This document shows, piece after piece, positions 18,269 to 26,448 of a DNA stretch of 39,063 nucleotides (positions are counted from its first letter, which is position 1; every line of letters begins with the position of its first letter). A model generated the notes under the pieces. It did not search any database. It worked only from the letters and a program-made list of their open reading frames with translations, and was not told the DNA's origin. Both the position numbers and the translations under genes were made by a program. The stretch spans positions 1 to 39,063 of the forward strand of contig NZ_VTPU01000025.1 in NCBI RefSeq assembly GCF_008274785.1, in the 5' to 3' direction. This stretch comes from Halomonas eurihalina (lineage in GTDB: Bacteria > Pseudomonadota > Gammaproteobacteria > Pseudomonadales > Halomonadaceae).

Positions 18269-18934
18269 CTACTGCCCCAGCGCCATGTTCATGCGAAAAC
18301 TGTTGCGTGTAGCGTTCCCCGTACCAGCTGACTGGTTGACCTGAATCACTCCGCGGGCACCACCGAAGGTCGTGTTTTCTATCTCGACCCTGCGACTGGT
18401 ATCCTCGGCGGAATCATCACCGCCACCGTTCAGCCCCTGCTGACTTGCCAGCACCCGTTGCAGGTTCCTGTCATCCAGGCTGCTGACGTTGATGCCCAGA
18501 GCCATGCCGAATGCATTGCTCTGCACATTTCCTTGGCCCGCCGCCTGATTGATCGACATCCAGCCGCTCGCCTGACGGAAGGCCTTGTCCTGTATCTGCA
18601 CGTTGTCCTGCAGGCTGGTCAGGCTGTCGTCGATACGCGCCTGCTGAACCAGTTGACCGGACGTGCTGGACGCTCTCCCGATGGATAAAGCGCCGCTGTT
18701 GGCTTGCCGATTTCCCTCCCCGGCTGCCATGTTGGTATTCGCCACGCCGCTGATATGACTCAGGGCGTCGCCTTGCAGAATCGTGCTGTTGCGTAGCCCG
18801 ATGTCCTGGGCACTGGCTGTATCGAAACCCGCCATCAGCAGTCCCAGGCAAGTGGCGAAGAGTGTGTGCCGCACGAGAACTCGAGCCTTGGGAAGCCCGG
18901 CCATCGGTTGAGGTGTCGCGATGGGTCGCAGCAT
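18269..18934 (-). CDS. FapB-like minor amyloid subunit with three repeats
   Basis: A 221-residue exported protein immediately before the FapC-like gene, the fapB position. A signal region (VRHTLFATCLGLLMAGFDTASAQ) is followed by three diverged repeats: about 57-84 (ISGVANTNMAAGEGNRQAN), 117-145 (ASGWMSINQAAGQGNVQSN) and 189-217 (ARGVIQVNQSAGTGNATRN). The core N-x-AAG-x-GN-x-Q-x-N is shared with the larger subunit, but these copies are much less alike, as expected for a nucleator rather than the main subunit. The N-terminal 20 residues are unusually long for a signal peptide; an internal Met11 is possible, but GGGGAG eight bases upstream favours 18934. It starts 2 bp after the preceding stop. 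Confidence 0.72.
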   Translation of the reverse strand: MLRPIATPQPMAGLPKARVLVRHTLFATCLGLLMAGFDTASAQDIGLRNSTILQGDALSHISGVANTNMAAGEGNRQANSGALSIGRASSTSGQLVQQARIDDSLTSLQDNVQIQDKAFRQASGWMSINQAAGQGNVQSNAFGMALGINVSSLDDRNLQRVLASQQGLNGGGDDSAEDTSRRVEIENTTFGGARGVIQVNQSAGTGNATRNSFRMNMALGQ

Positions 18935-18936
18935 GA

Positions 18937-19488
18937 TCAGCGCTCCCCTGTGAGAGGCGACAGCGCGCCTTTGATGGTGCCGGCAAGACCCGAGGTAATA
19001 CCGACCACGCCACCACCTGCCGAGCCGCCACCAAGGCTACCCGCAGCCTGCCCGGACCTGACCTGAGCGGCGTTCGAGCGCCCCGATACATCCGTCCCCA
19101 GGGCCCGATGCAACTGGGGCATTCCCAGGCTATTGCCACTGCTGATCCCCGCCGCCCGTGCATCAGTCAAGGCCACGGCCCTGACGCCGGAAAGCTGGCG
19201 TTGCGTCTCATGCGTAACCGTCTCATTGAGCTCGGTATTGCGGCGCAGATCCGCCCGGGCCCTGATCGGCCCGCCGACACGGTCCGACTGGCCAAAGGCC
19301 GCCGGCTCGACCTCGCGCAGGATGATCACCTCGCCAGGCCGGACCCCGGGGCGCAGATTCTGCTGCCCCTGGGCCTCCTCGACTCCCATGCCCACCAGCA
19401 TTGCCGCGACCATGCCGACTGCCCCCAGCACGATTCGCCCCCTCACGACACTGACGGTGCTATTTGTTGCCATCCCCTGCGTTGTCAT
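18937..19488 (-). CDS. Unknown exported protein, second gene of Fap-like operon
   Basis: I do not recognise this 183-residue protein. It has a hydrophobic N-terminus (RIVLGAVGMVAAMLVGMGVEEAQG) that looks like a signal peptide or anchor. Next is a Pro/Arg/Glu segment (NLRPGVRPGEVIILREVEP) and a charged middle rich in Arg, Thr and Glu (RADLRRNTELNETVTHETQRQ). The C-terminus is Gly/Ser-rich (AAGSLGGGSAGGGVVGITSG). The ATG at 19488 has AGGTGA five bases upstream; a GTG at 19497 overlaps the preceding stop as GTGA and is also possible, which signals translational coupling either way. By position it could serve the chaperone role of FapA, but no sequence feature shows that. Confidence 0.6.
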   Translation of the reverse strand: MTTQGMATNSTVSVVRGRIVLGAVGMVAAMLVGMGVEEAQGQQNLRPGVRPGEVIILREVEPAAFGQSDRVGGPIRARADLRRNTELNETVTHETQRQLSGVRAVALTDARAAGISSGNSLGMPQLHRALGTDVSGRSNAAQVRSGQAAGSLGGGSAGGGVVGITSGLAGTIKGALSPLTGER

Positions 19489-19493
19489 GTCGT

Positions 19494-19844
19494 TCACCTG
19501 TTGTTGTCTCGTTGACTCATGGTGTGGTTACGTTGCAGGTTGCCGGCGCCTTCCATCAGTTGTGCCTGCCCGCCACGATCGACGCCTCCCGCATCGTGTC
19601 CGGGACGTTCGTCCCAGAGGATGACCTGCCCCGCGCGCCGCACTTGCCATTCCGGCGTATAGCGCCCCTGGATCCCATCGAGTGCTTCGTTCGTCAGCGC
19701 CACCTGTTGCACGGACGCCGACCGCTCGAATACCTCGGGTACTTCCGGGCCACGCTGTTCGGCCGCAGCGCTCGATGCCAAGCCCAGCCCCGCGAGGACG
19801 GCATACCGCCATAGCCAGCACGTCTTGCGAACTCGATGAGTCAT
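19494..19844 (-). CDS. Small exported protein with leader-like motif, first gene of Fap-like operon
   Basis: A 116-residue protein with a signal peptide (CWLWRYAVLAGLGLASSAAA). At residues 50-62 it carries LTNEALDGIQGRY, the same motif type as LSDDELSTMRGRF in the FapE-position protein. Its C-terminus GAGNLQRNHTMSQRDNNR resembles the end of an amyloid repeat (AAG-x-x-NLQRN in the FapC-like protein). No database family is recognised. The ATG follows CGAGGAC by about seven bases. It is the first gene after the sigma-54 type promoter at 19895-19910, giving a predicted leader of about 40 bases. Confidence 0.62.
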   Translation of the reverse strand: MTHRVRKTCWLWRYAVLAGLGLASSAAAEQRGPEVPEVFERSASVQQVALTNEALDGIQGRYTPEWQVRRAGQVILWDERPGHDAGGVDRGGQAQLMEGAGNLQRNHTMSQRDNNR

Positions 19845-19894
19845 GGTGGTGTCCTCGCATCAGCCAGGGGCCAGCATCGTTTCCCATTGAATAA

Positions 19895-19910
19895 AGCAAG
19901 GAGCATGCCA
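19895..19910 (-). promoter_or_regulatory. Sigma-54 (-24/-12) promoter of the Fap-like operon
   Basis: On the minus strand the sequence is TGGCATG-CTCC-TTGCT. It matches the RpoN consensus TGGCACG-N4-TTGCW at all but one base and keeps the essential GG-N10-GC spacing. It lies about 50 bp upstream of the first gene (ATG at 19844). The adjacent regulator has an intact GAFTGA loop, needed to activate sigma-54 polymerase, which supports the call. Confidence 0.85.
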
Positions 19911-19974
19911 ACCCTGTTTTTTCTTTATTTACAAAGGGTTATAAAAACCATGCAGCGAGCATGCGGCGAGAAAG

Positions 19975-19992
19975 TGTTAACCCCGTGAAACA
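19975..19992. promoter_or_regulatory. Putative enhancer site 1 for the adjacent regulator
   Basis: TGTTAACCCCGTGAAACA is an imperfect inverted repeat with TGTT/AACA ends. It shares TGTTA-N6-TGAAACA with a second site 92 bp away. Its centre is about 75 bp upstream of the -24 element, a normal distance for an enhancer-binding protein site. Confidence 0.55.
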
Positions 19993-20066
19993 TTCCAGGC
20001 TCGAGATGTCGCCCTGGACCGGGGAACTCTTATCAATGCCTTGTTGAATCAACGCATTACGATAAG

Positions 20067-20084
20067 TGTTAGGGGGCTGAAACA
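20067..20084. promoter_or_regulatory. Putative enhancer site 2 for the adjacent regulator
   Basis: TGTTAGGGGGCTGAAACA has the same length, orientation and end sequence as the site at 19975-19992 and differs from it only in the six central bases. Its centre is about 167 bp upstream of the -24 element. Confidence 0.55.
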
Positions 20085-20125
20085 ATGGCGGGTACGAAAC
20101 AGCAGCGCGGAACACAACACACGAC

Positions 20126-20147
20126 GCCCGCCGGAGAAGTGGCGGGC
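20126..20147 (-). terminator. Probable terminator of the regulator gene
   Basis: GCCCGCC and GGCGGGC form a perfect 7-bp stem with an 8-base loop, about 60 bp after the regulator stop codon. On the minus strand it is followed by a T/G-rich tract (GTCGTGTGTTGTGTT) rather than a pure T run, so termination may be partial. Confidence 0.5.
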
Positions 20148-20206
20148 ATCAGACGTGATCGGAGGATGGGGATTTGACGTGAGAAGCGGCGAATGCCCGG
20201 TATGGA

Positions 20207-21631
20207 CTACGGGTGTGCCGGGGAGGTTGACGTCCCGAGTCCACTTGCCGATTCCCCCGGTGAGCGGGGAATACCATGCTTGTTGAGCAATCGATACATC
20301 GTGACGCGCGACACACCGAGTTCGTCGGCGGCGGGATGAATTCGATACTTGTTGCGCGCCAGGGCTGCCAGCAGGGAATCGCGCTCGGCACGCTCTCTCG
20401 CTTGCTCCAGCGTCAGCACATGACGATGGATACGGCGGCGCTCGATGCCCAGGTCCTCGGGCTGAATCAGTCGCCCTTCGCACATCACCATGGCGCGTCT
20501 CACCCGATTGATCAGTTCACGGACATTGCCCGGCCAGGCGTATTGCTGCATCACGGCGAGCGACTCTCTGGAAAAGCCTTTCAGGCATGCCGGCTTGTCG
20601 CCAGCAAAACGCTTGAAGAAGAAGTTGGCCAGAATCTCGATATCTTCGGGATGCTCCCGCAATGCAGGCACCGTGATCTGCAGGACATTGAGTCGGTGGT
20701 AAAGATCTTCACGAAAGCGCCCATCGTCGACGGCCTTGGCGAGATCGACATGGGTAGCAGCAAGAATCCGCACATCCACGCTGATCTCGTTCAGTCCGCC
20801 GACACGTTGCAAGCGTCGCGTCTCGAGAAAGCGCAGCAGGTTGACCTGGAGTTCCAGAGGCAAGTCGCCGATCTCGTCGAGAAACAGCGTGCCTCCACTC
20901 GCGGCCTCGATACGCCCGATCTTGCGTTGTCCGGCTCCTGTGAAGGCCCCCTTCTCGTGGCCGAACAGCTCGGATTGAATCAGGTTATCGGGCAAAGCCC
21001 CGCAGTTGATCGCATGGAAGGGCCCGGCCGCCCTGGGAGAACGTTCGTGAATCGCCTGGGCGGTCAGTTCCTTGCCGGTACCCGACTCGCCATGAATGCA
21101 GACGGAAGCATCCACTGCCGCAATCTTGCGAATCGTCTTGAACAACTGCCACATGGCCGGCGTGGTGCCGACCATTTCATACTCGCCCGAATCCGCCCCC
21201 GCCTCGGTCGCAGCCTGCTGCTGAGACTCGCTTTCCCGGCGTTGCAGGCGCATCAGGTCGGTCGCCATCCATAACAACCCATCGATCCGGTCGGCATCCA
21301 CGGGCTGCATCGCATAACCCAGGCAAAGATTAATGATCAGCCGGCGCGTATCGCCATCGGCCAATCCCGACTCGTCCACCAGGCCGACCCATGGGCAACG
21401 GCTCTTGATCATCGAGGCCTCGAGCCGCCGCAGCTCATCGGATGACAGGGCATCGAGCGCAACGAGCCCTACTTCGTTCTCCGCGACATGTTCATGACAG
21501 CAACAGGAACCGGATGACTCGAAAATACTGCCGTTGCGTACCTGCCAGCCTCGTTGTCGCAATGTATCGCCAAGTGACGCATCCCCGCCACTGTCCCTGC
21601 AAAACAGCCTCACACTTGCTGGAGACTCCAT
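20207..21631 (-). CDS. Sigma-54 dependent Fis-family regulator (VpsR/NtrC type)
   Basis: A 474-residue enhancer-binding protein. Residues 1-125 form a receiver-like domain of low similarity; a single Asp60 (VALDAL) may correspond to the phosphorylation site, and an unusual CCCHEH cluster sits at 43-48. The AAA+ domain (about 153-385) has Walker A GESGTGKE (181-188), the sigma-54 contact loop GAFTGA (228-233), Walker B LFLDE (249-253) and the arginine-finger region FREDLYHRLNVLQI. A Fis-type HTH lies at about 418-452 (AADELGVSRVTMYRLLNKHG). GGGGAGGGG precedes the ATG. The N-terminal architecture resembles VpsR/FleQ-like regulators of biofilm matrix, some of which bind cyclic di-GMP; that is not shown here. 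It most likely activates the operon at 19844-14065. Confidence 0.85.
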   Translation of the reverse strand: MESPASVRLFCRDSGGDASLGDTLRQRGWQVRNGSIFESSGSCCCHEHVAENEVGLVALDALSSDELRRLEASMIKSRCPWVGLVDESGLADGDTRRLIINLCLGYAMQPVDADRIDGLLWMATDLMRLQRRESESQQQAATEAGADSGEYEMVGTTPAMWQLFKTIRKIAAVDASVCIHGESGTGKELTAQAIHERSPRAAGPFHAINCGALPDNLIQSELFGHEKGAFTGAGQRKIGRIEAASGGTLFLDEIGDLPLELQVNLLRFLETRRLQRVGGLNEISVDVRILAATHVDLAKAVDDGRFREDLYHRLNVLQITVPALREHPEDIEILANFFFKRFAGDKPACLKGFSRESLAVMQQYAWPGNVRELINRVRRAMVMCEGRLIQPEDLGIERRRIHRHVLTLEQARERAERDSLLAALARNKYRIHPAADELGVSRVTMYRLLNKHGIPRSPGESASGLGTSTSPAHP

Positions 21632-21732
21632 CGATCACCCCTCCCCGCGAGCCGGGCGAATCATGAGGCACTTCCACTCGCTGTCGGATATGCCTCGTAG
21701 AGCGTCAGGAATGCACTTCGCCAATGCCATTG

Positions 21733-21748
21733 CGTGAAAATTGTCACA
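21733..21748. promoter_or_regulatory. CRP/Vfr-like binding site upstream of the regulator
   Basis: CGTGA-AAATTG-TCACA matches the TGTGA-N6-TCACA consensus of the CRP/Vfr family at nine of ten positions. It lies about 100 bp upstream of the regulator start. This is a sequence match only. Confidence 0.45.
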
Positions 21749-21830
21749 TTGCGACGCGATAAACCCGCCGTACAGGTCCTGACTTATTGTTATTTATCGT
21801 TTGCCCGCCTTGTGGCTCAGCGTCTCGACC

Positions 21831-21868
21831 GCCACGACGTGCGGCGATTCACCACGTATCGTCGTGGC
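21831..21868. repeat. Inverted repeat GCCACGACG / CGTCGTGGC
   Basis: Two perfect 9-base arms (21831-21839 and 21860-21868) are separated by 20 bases. It may act as the transcription end of the FemAB/GNAT gene or as an operator for the regulator gene; there is no T run. Confidence 0.5.
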
Positions 21869-21870
21869 CA

Positions 21871-21884
21871 AGTGACATGTCACT
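21871..21884. promoter_or_regulatory. Perfect 14-bp palindrome AGTGACATGTCACT
   Basis: A fully self-complementary sequence in the intergenic region upstream of the regulator, immediately next to the 21831-21868 inverted repeat. The form is that of a dimeric transcription-factor site; the factor is unknown. Confidence 0.45.
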
Positions 21885-21971
21885 GGTTTTCTAGACCACG
21901 TGGAACGCACTTGCCACCCATGCGGAGCAAACTCATGTTCATACTAGCCCTTGTACCGCAGTCACCATTGT

Positions 21972-23105
21972 TTAAATTTTAAACGGCAGTGCCCGCGCGG
22001 CGGCATCATGGTAAGCCGCCACGTGAGAGCTTTCCTCATCGCAGAAGCGCGCCACACCATCGCGCAGACGCGGGTCCACGATATGGTGCAGCGATGTCAG
22101 GCGGCGCGGCGCGAACCCTCGCGTCAGCTTGTGTTCACCCTGGGTACCGGGATCGAACAGGGTCAGCCCCGTCGCCAGGCAATGCTCGATGCCCTGGTAA
22201 TAGCACGCTTCGAAATGCAGGCCATCGGCCATCACCTCGCTGCCCCAGTAGCGTCCGTAAAGCGTCCGGGCCCCCTGCAAGCACAGTGCCGCCGCCACCG
22301 GGCGCCCCGCCAGGCGAGCCTGGATCAGCAACAAGGATTCAGGCAGGTCGCGGTGCAAACGCTCGAAGAAACTCTCATCGAGATAACCACGCTGCCCGCG
22401 TTCCAGGTAGGTAAGCTGATAGCAGCGAAAGAAGTGCGCGAGATCCTCGTCACCGATCTCGTCTCCCTGGAGACGATGCAGGGTCAGCCCCTGTTCGGCG
22501 ATGCGCCGACGTTCCCGCCGAATGGCCTTGCGCCGCTTGGAGGTCAGGGTCGCCAGGAAGCCATCGAAGTCGCCGAATCCGCGATCCCGCCACTGGAACT
22601 GGACACCATGACGGGGAATCAACTCGGGACACGCCTGTCGCCAGGCATCGACCTCGGCCTGCTCGGCGAACAGTAGGTGCCAGCTCGAGACCTCCCCCGC
22701 CTCCCAGGACTCGGCCAGCAAGCGACGCGCCTGCTGCGGATCGACGTCCTCGGCCAGCAGCAGACGAGGCCCCGGCGCTGGCGTGAAGGGAATGGCGCTG
22801 AGCGCCTTGGGATAGTAACGTCCCCCGGCACGCTCCCAGGCATCGGCCCAGGCCCAGTCGAAAACATACTCGCCGAAGGAGTGATACTTGAGATAATGCG
22901 GCAGGGCACCGACCAACTCATCCCCGTGCCATAAGGTCAAATGACGCGGCACCCAGCCGGTATCGGCGGCCACGGCCCCGGTATCCTCGAGGGCAGACAG
23001 GAACTCATGGCGCAGGAATGGATAGTCATCGCCGACCAGGGCATTCCAGGACGCCGGTGAGATCGCCCCGATGGGCGACGGCATTCCAAGGCGTAATCGA
23101 GTCAT
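21972..23105 (-). CDS. FemAB/GNAT-like protein (peptidogalycan biosynthesis family, PF04339 type)
   Basis: A 377-residue soluble protein of the FemAB/GNAT-like family often annotated as peptidogalycan biosynthesis/recognition or GNAT N-acetyltransferase. Visible marks are the N-terminal HEFLSALEDTGAV, the middle LTSKRRKAIRRERRRIAEQG, the aromatic PHYLKYHSFGEYVFDWAWADA, and the late YGRYWGSEVMADGLHFEACYYQGIEH and FDPGTQGEHKLTRGF. The substrate is not known. I start at 23105 (MTRLRLGMP) because GGAG lies five bases upstream; the longer frame adds 16 residues without a ribosome site. It is a single-gene unit followed by the regulator of the Fap-like operon. Confidence 0.82.
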   Translation of the reverse strand: MTRLRLGMPSPIGAISPASWNALVGDDYPFLRHEFLSALEDTGAVAADTGWVPRHLTLWHGDELVGALPHYLKYHSFGEYVFDWAWADAWERAGGRYYPKALSAIPFTPAPGPRLLLAEDVDPQQARRLLAESWEAGEVSSWHLLFAEQAEVDAWRQACPELIPRHGVQFQWRDRGFGDFDGFLATLTSKRRKAIRRERRRIAEQGLTLHRLQGDEIGDEDLAHFFRCYQLTYLERGQRGYLDESFFERLHRDLPESLLLIQARLAGRPVAAALCLQGARTLYGRYWGSEVMADGLHFEACYYQGIEHCLATGLTLFDPGTQGEHKLTRGFAPRRLTSLHHIVDPRLRDGVARFCDEESSHVAAYHDAAARALPFKI

Positions 23106-23272
23106 CGTATCTCCATACCGATGGGCGAGCCGGCTGACAAGCAACCAACGCAACGCCTACATTGTGCGTAGCCCTACCCGACTCTCGCCACCTCGCGCAC
23201 CCCGCGACGATGCGACGACCCGGGCGTCAGCCACCGACCACTGAGGAAAGGGCTCAACGCCTCATCCTTTTG

Positions 23273-23287
23273 GGTAAAATAATTACA
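23273..23287. promoter_or_regulatory. HexR-like operator upstream of edd
   Basis: On the minus strand TGTAATTATTTTACC matches the 15-base HexR palindrome TGTARTWWWAYTACA at 13 positions. It lies about 105 bp before edd, and a comparable site lies in the hexR-zwf gap, consistent with HexR control of both operons. Confidence 0.6.
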
Positions 23288-23334
23288 AAATTCACCCCAA
23301 AGGCCCTATCATGGCCGAGTAACTGGTAGGATTT

Positions 23335-23374
23335 TTGTTAAATTTACCAAAATTCTTAACCATCCTCTTATAAC
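23335..23374 (+). promoter_or_regulatory. edd promoter with overlapping palindrome
   Basis: A TATAAC -10 (23369-23374) has a TTACCA -35 (23345-23350) at 18 bp. The -35 lies inside a 16-bp near-perfect palindrome TTGTTAAATTTACCAA (23335-23350), which is well placed to act as a repressor site, possibly a second HexR or another sugar-responsive operator. The sequence is markedly AT-rich compared with its surroundings. Confidence 0.5.
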
Positions 23375-23390
23375 GCTGCAGAGGTGTTCC

Positions 23391-25277
<1,887 letters not shown>

Positions 25278-25285
25278 GACGCCCC

Positions 25286-25378
25286 ATGACCCGACCCGCT
25301 CTGATCGGCGGATCTTGTGAAGCGCGGCGGCACCAGGCCCCGCTCGTGCGACTGCTTGACGATACGAGTTCACCATGA
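25286..25378 (+). CDS. Leader ORF 1 upstream of glk (30 aa)
   Basis: A 30-codon frame starting 8 bp after the edd stop. Its first eight residues MTRPALIG are those of Glk; the rest (GSCEARRHQAP...LLDDTSSP) is unlike any protein I know. It ends in TGA, overlapping the ATG of the second leader ORF as ATGA. It may be translated only as a coupling device, or be a by-product of the 89-bp duplication. There is no strong ribosome site. Confidence 0.45.
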   Translation: MTRPALIGGSCEARRHQAPLVRLLDDTSSP

Positions 25379-25463
25379 CCCGACCCGCGCTTATCGGCGG
25401 ACCTTGTGAAGAGCGGCGGCACCAGGCCCCGCTCATGCGACTGCTTGACGATACGAGTTCACC
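25286..25463 (+). repeat. Two tandem 89-bp units copying the glk start region
   Basis: Units 25286-25374 and 25375-25463 are identical at 84 of 89 positions. Each begins with the sequence that also begins glk (ATGACCCGACCCG...ATCGG), so this start occurs three times at an exact 89-bp period. The unit is two bases longer than a multiple of three, so each copy shifts frame relative to the next. Confidence 0.97.
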
Positions 25464-25467
25464 ATGA
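25375..25467 (+). CDS. Leader ORF 2 upstream of glk (30 aa)
   Basis: A near copy of leader ORF 1 (MTRPALIGGPCEERRHQAP, then LMRLLDDTSSP). It starts within the stop of ORF 1 and ends with a TGA that overlaps the glk ATG as ATGA (25464-25467). The frame is preserved in both copies despite five base differences. If translated, ribosomes finishing it would be positioned to start glk. Confidence 0.45.
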   Translation: MTRPALIGGPCEERRHQAPLMRLLDDTSSP

Positions 25468-26432
25468 CCCGACCCGCGCTTATCGGTGATATCGGCGGCA
25501 CCAACGCCCGTTTCGCGTTGGTGACGCCGGGCGCCTTCGCGCCCCACGACATCCATAGCCTGCCCTGTGCCGACTATCCCGGCATCGTCGAGGCAGCTCG
25601 CGATTACCTGACCCGCGTCGGCGCCACCGGCGACCAGGCCCCTCGCGAGGCCTGCCTGGCCTTCGCCTGCCCGGTGCATGACGAACGCGTGGTGATGACC
25701 AACAACCACTGGGACTTCACCAAGACGGCCGTGCGCGAGGCACTGGGCCTCGACCTGTTCAAGGTCATTAATGACTTCATGGCCCAGGCCCTCGGCGTAC
25801 CCCACGTCGCCGACGACGAACTGGTCAGCCTGCAGGAAGGCACGACAGCCCCGCACGCCACGCGCCTGGTGATCGGCCCTGGCACCGGCCTCGGCGTGGC
25901 CGGGGTCTTCCCCGGCCGCCACGCCTGGATCCCGCTGCCCACCGAAGGCGGGCACGTGACCTTTGCCCCCACCGACGAGCGCGAGCAGAACCTGCTGCGC
26001 CACTTCCGCAACCGCTATGGCCGCATCTCGGTGGAACGCCTGCTCTGCGGCCAGGGGCTGGCGGATCTGTATACCGCCCATTGCTCGCTGAAGGGTACCC
26101 ACCCGCGCTACCAGAAGCCCGCCGAGGTCACGGAAGCAGCCGGCAGCGGTGACCCGGTGGCACGTGATACCCTGCTGCGTTTCCTGAAGATCCTCGGCGA
26201 CGTCAGCGGCGACGCCGCGCTCACCATGGGCGCACGTGGTGGTGTCTACCTGTGCGGTGGAATACTGCCCCGCCTGCTGGACTGGCTGCCGGAGAGCCTC
26301 TTCCTGGAGGCCTTCGCCAACAAGGGCCGGATGAGCGACTACACCGCGGAGATCCCGGTGCATGTGGTCACCGCCCCCTGGACGGGCCTGCTGGGCGCCG
26401 CCGAGGCTCTGCACAATCCAGAGGTCGAATGA
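25464..26432 (+). CDS. glk: Glucokinase
   Basis: A 322-residue ROK-unrelated glucokinase (Glk family, about 320 residues) that makes glucose 6-phosphate from glucose and ATP. The phosphate-binding start is IGDIGGTNARFAL (8-19); catalytic Asp104 lies in VINDFMAQALG, and GPGTGLG (138-144) and the sugar-binding EGGH complete the site. The adenosine motif region GGVYLCGGILPR is near the C-terminus. No clear ribosome site lies before the ATG; ACGAG at about six bases is the best. Translation may depend on coupling from the overlapping leader ORF. Its product feeds zwf, whose gene lies on the facing strand. Confidence 0.96.
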   Translation: MTRPALIGDIGGTNARFALVTPGAFAPHDIHSLPCADYPGIVEAARDYLTRVGATGDQAPREACLAFACPVHDERVVMTNNHWDFTKTAVREALGLDLFKVINDFMAQALGVPHVADDELVSLQEGTTAPHATRLVIGPGTGLGVAGVFPGRHAWIPLPTEGGHVTFAPTDEREQNLLRHFRNRYGRISVERLLCGQGLADLYTAHCSLKGTHPRYQKPAEVTEAAGSGDPVARDTLLRFLKILGDVSGDAALTMGARGGVYLCGGILPRLLDWLPESLFLEAFANKGRMSDYTAEIPVHVVTAPWTGLLGAAEALHNPEVE

Positions 26433-26448
26433 CCCTCGAGGAGGTCAC

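Larger units (their letters stand above)
19845..20206. other. Control region of the Fap-like operon
   Basis: A 362-bp gap between the regulator gene and the first structural gene, with lower GC than its surroundings by eye and no supported gene. It holds the sigma-54 type promoter (19895-19910), two similar inverted repeats (19975-19992 and 20067-20084), a short palindrome GTTGAATCAAC (20043-20053) and the probable regulator terminator (20126-20147). Confidence 0.7.
21632..21971. other. Intergenic region between FemAB/GNAT gene and regulator
   Basis: A 340-bp AT-richer region with no supported gene. It holds a CRP/Vfr-like site (21733-21748), a 9-bp inverted repeat (21831-21868) and a perfect 14-bp palindrome (21871-21884). 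The palindrome GTTTAAATTTTAAAC (21970-21984) spans the stop codon of the upstream gene. Promoters for the regulator should lie here. Confidence 0.6.

Noticed and set aside
14065..21631. Bacteriocin gene cluster with C39 processing
   Set aside because: The C39 protein has no ABC transporter part, the exported proteins are large with Sec signals, and the repeat proteins match amyloid subunits; no immunity gene is visible.
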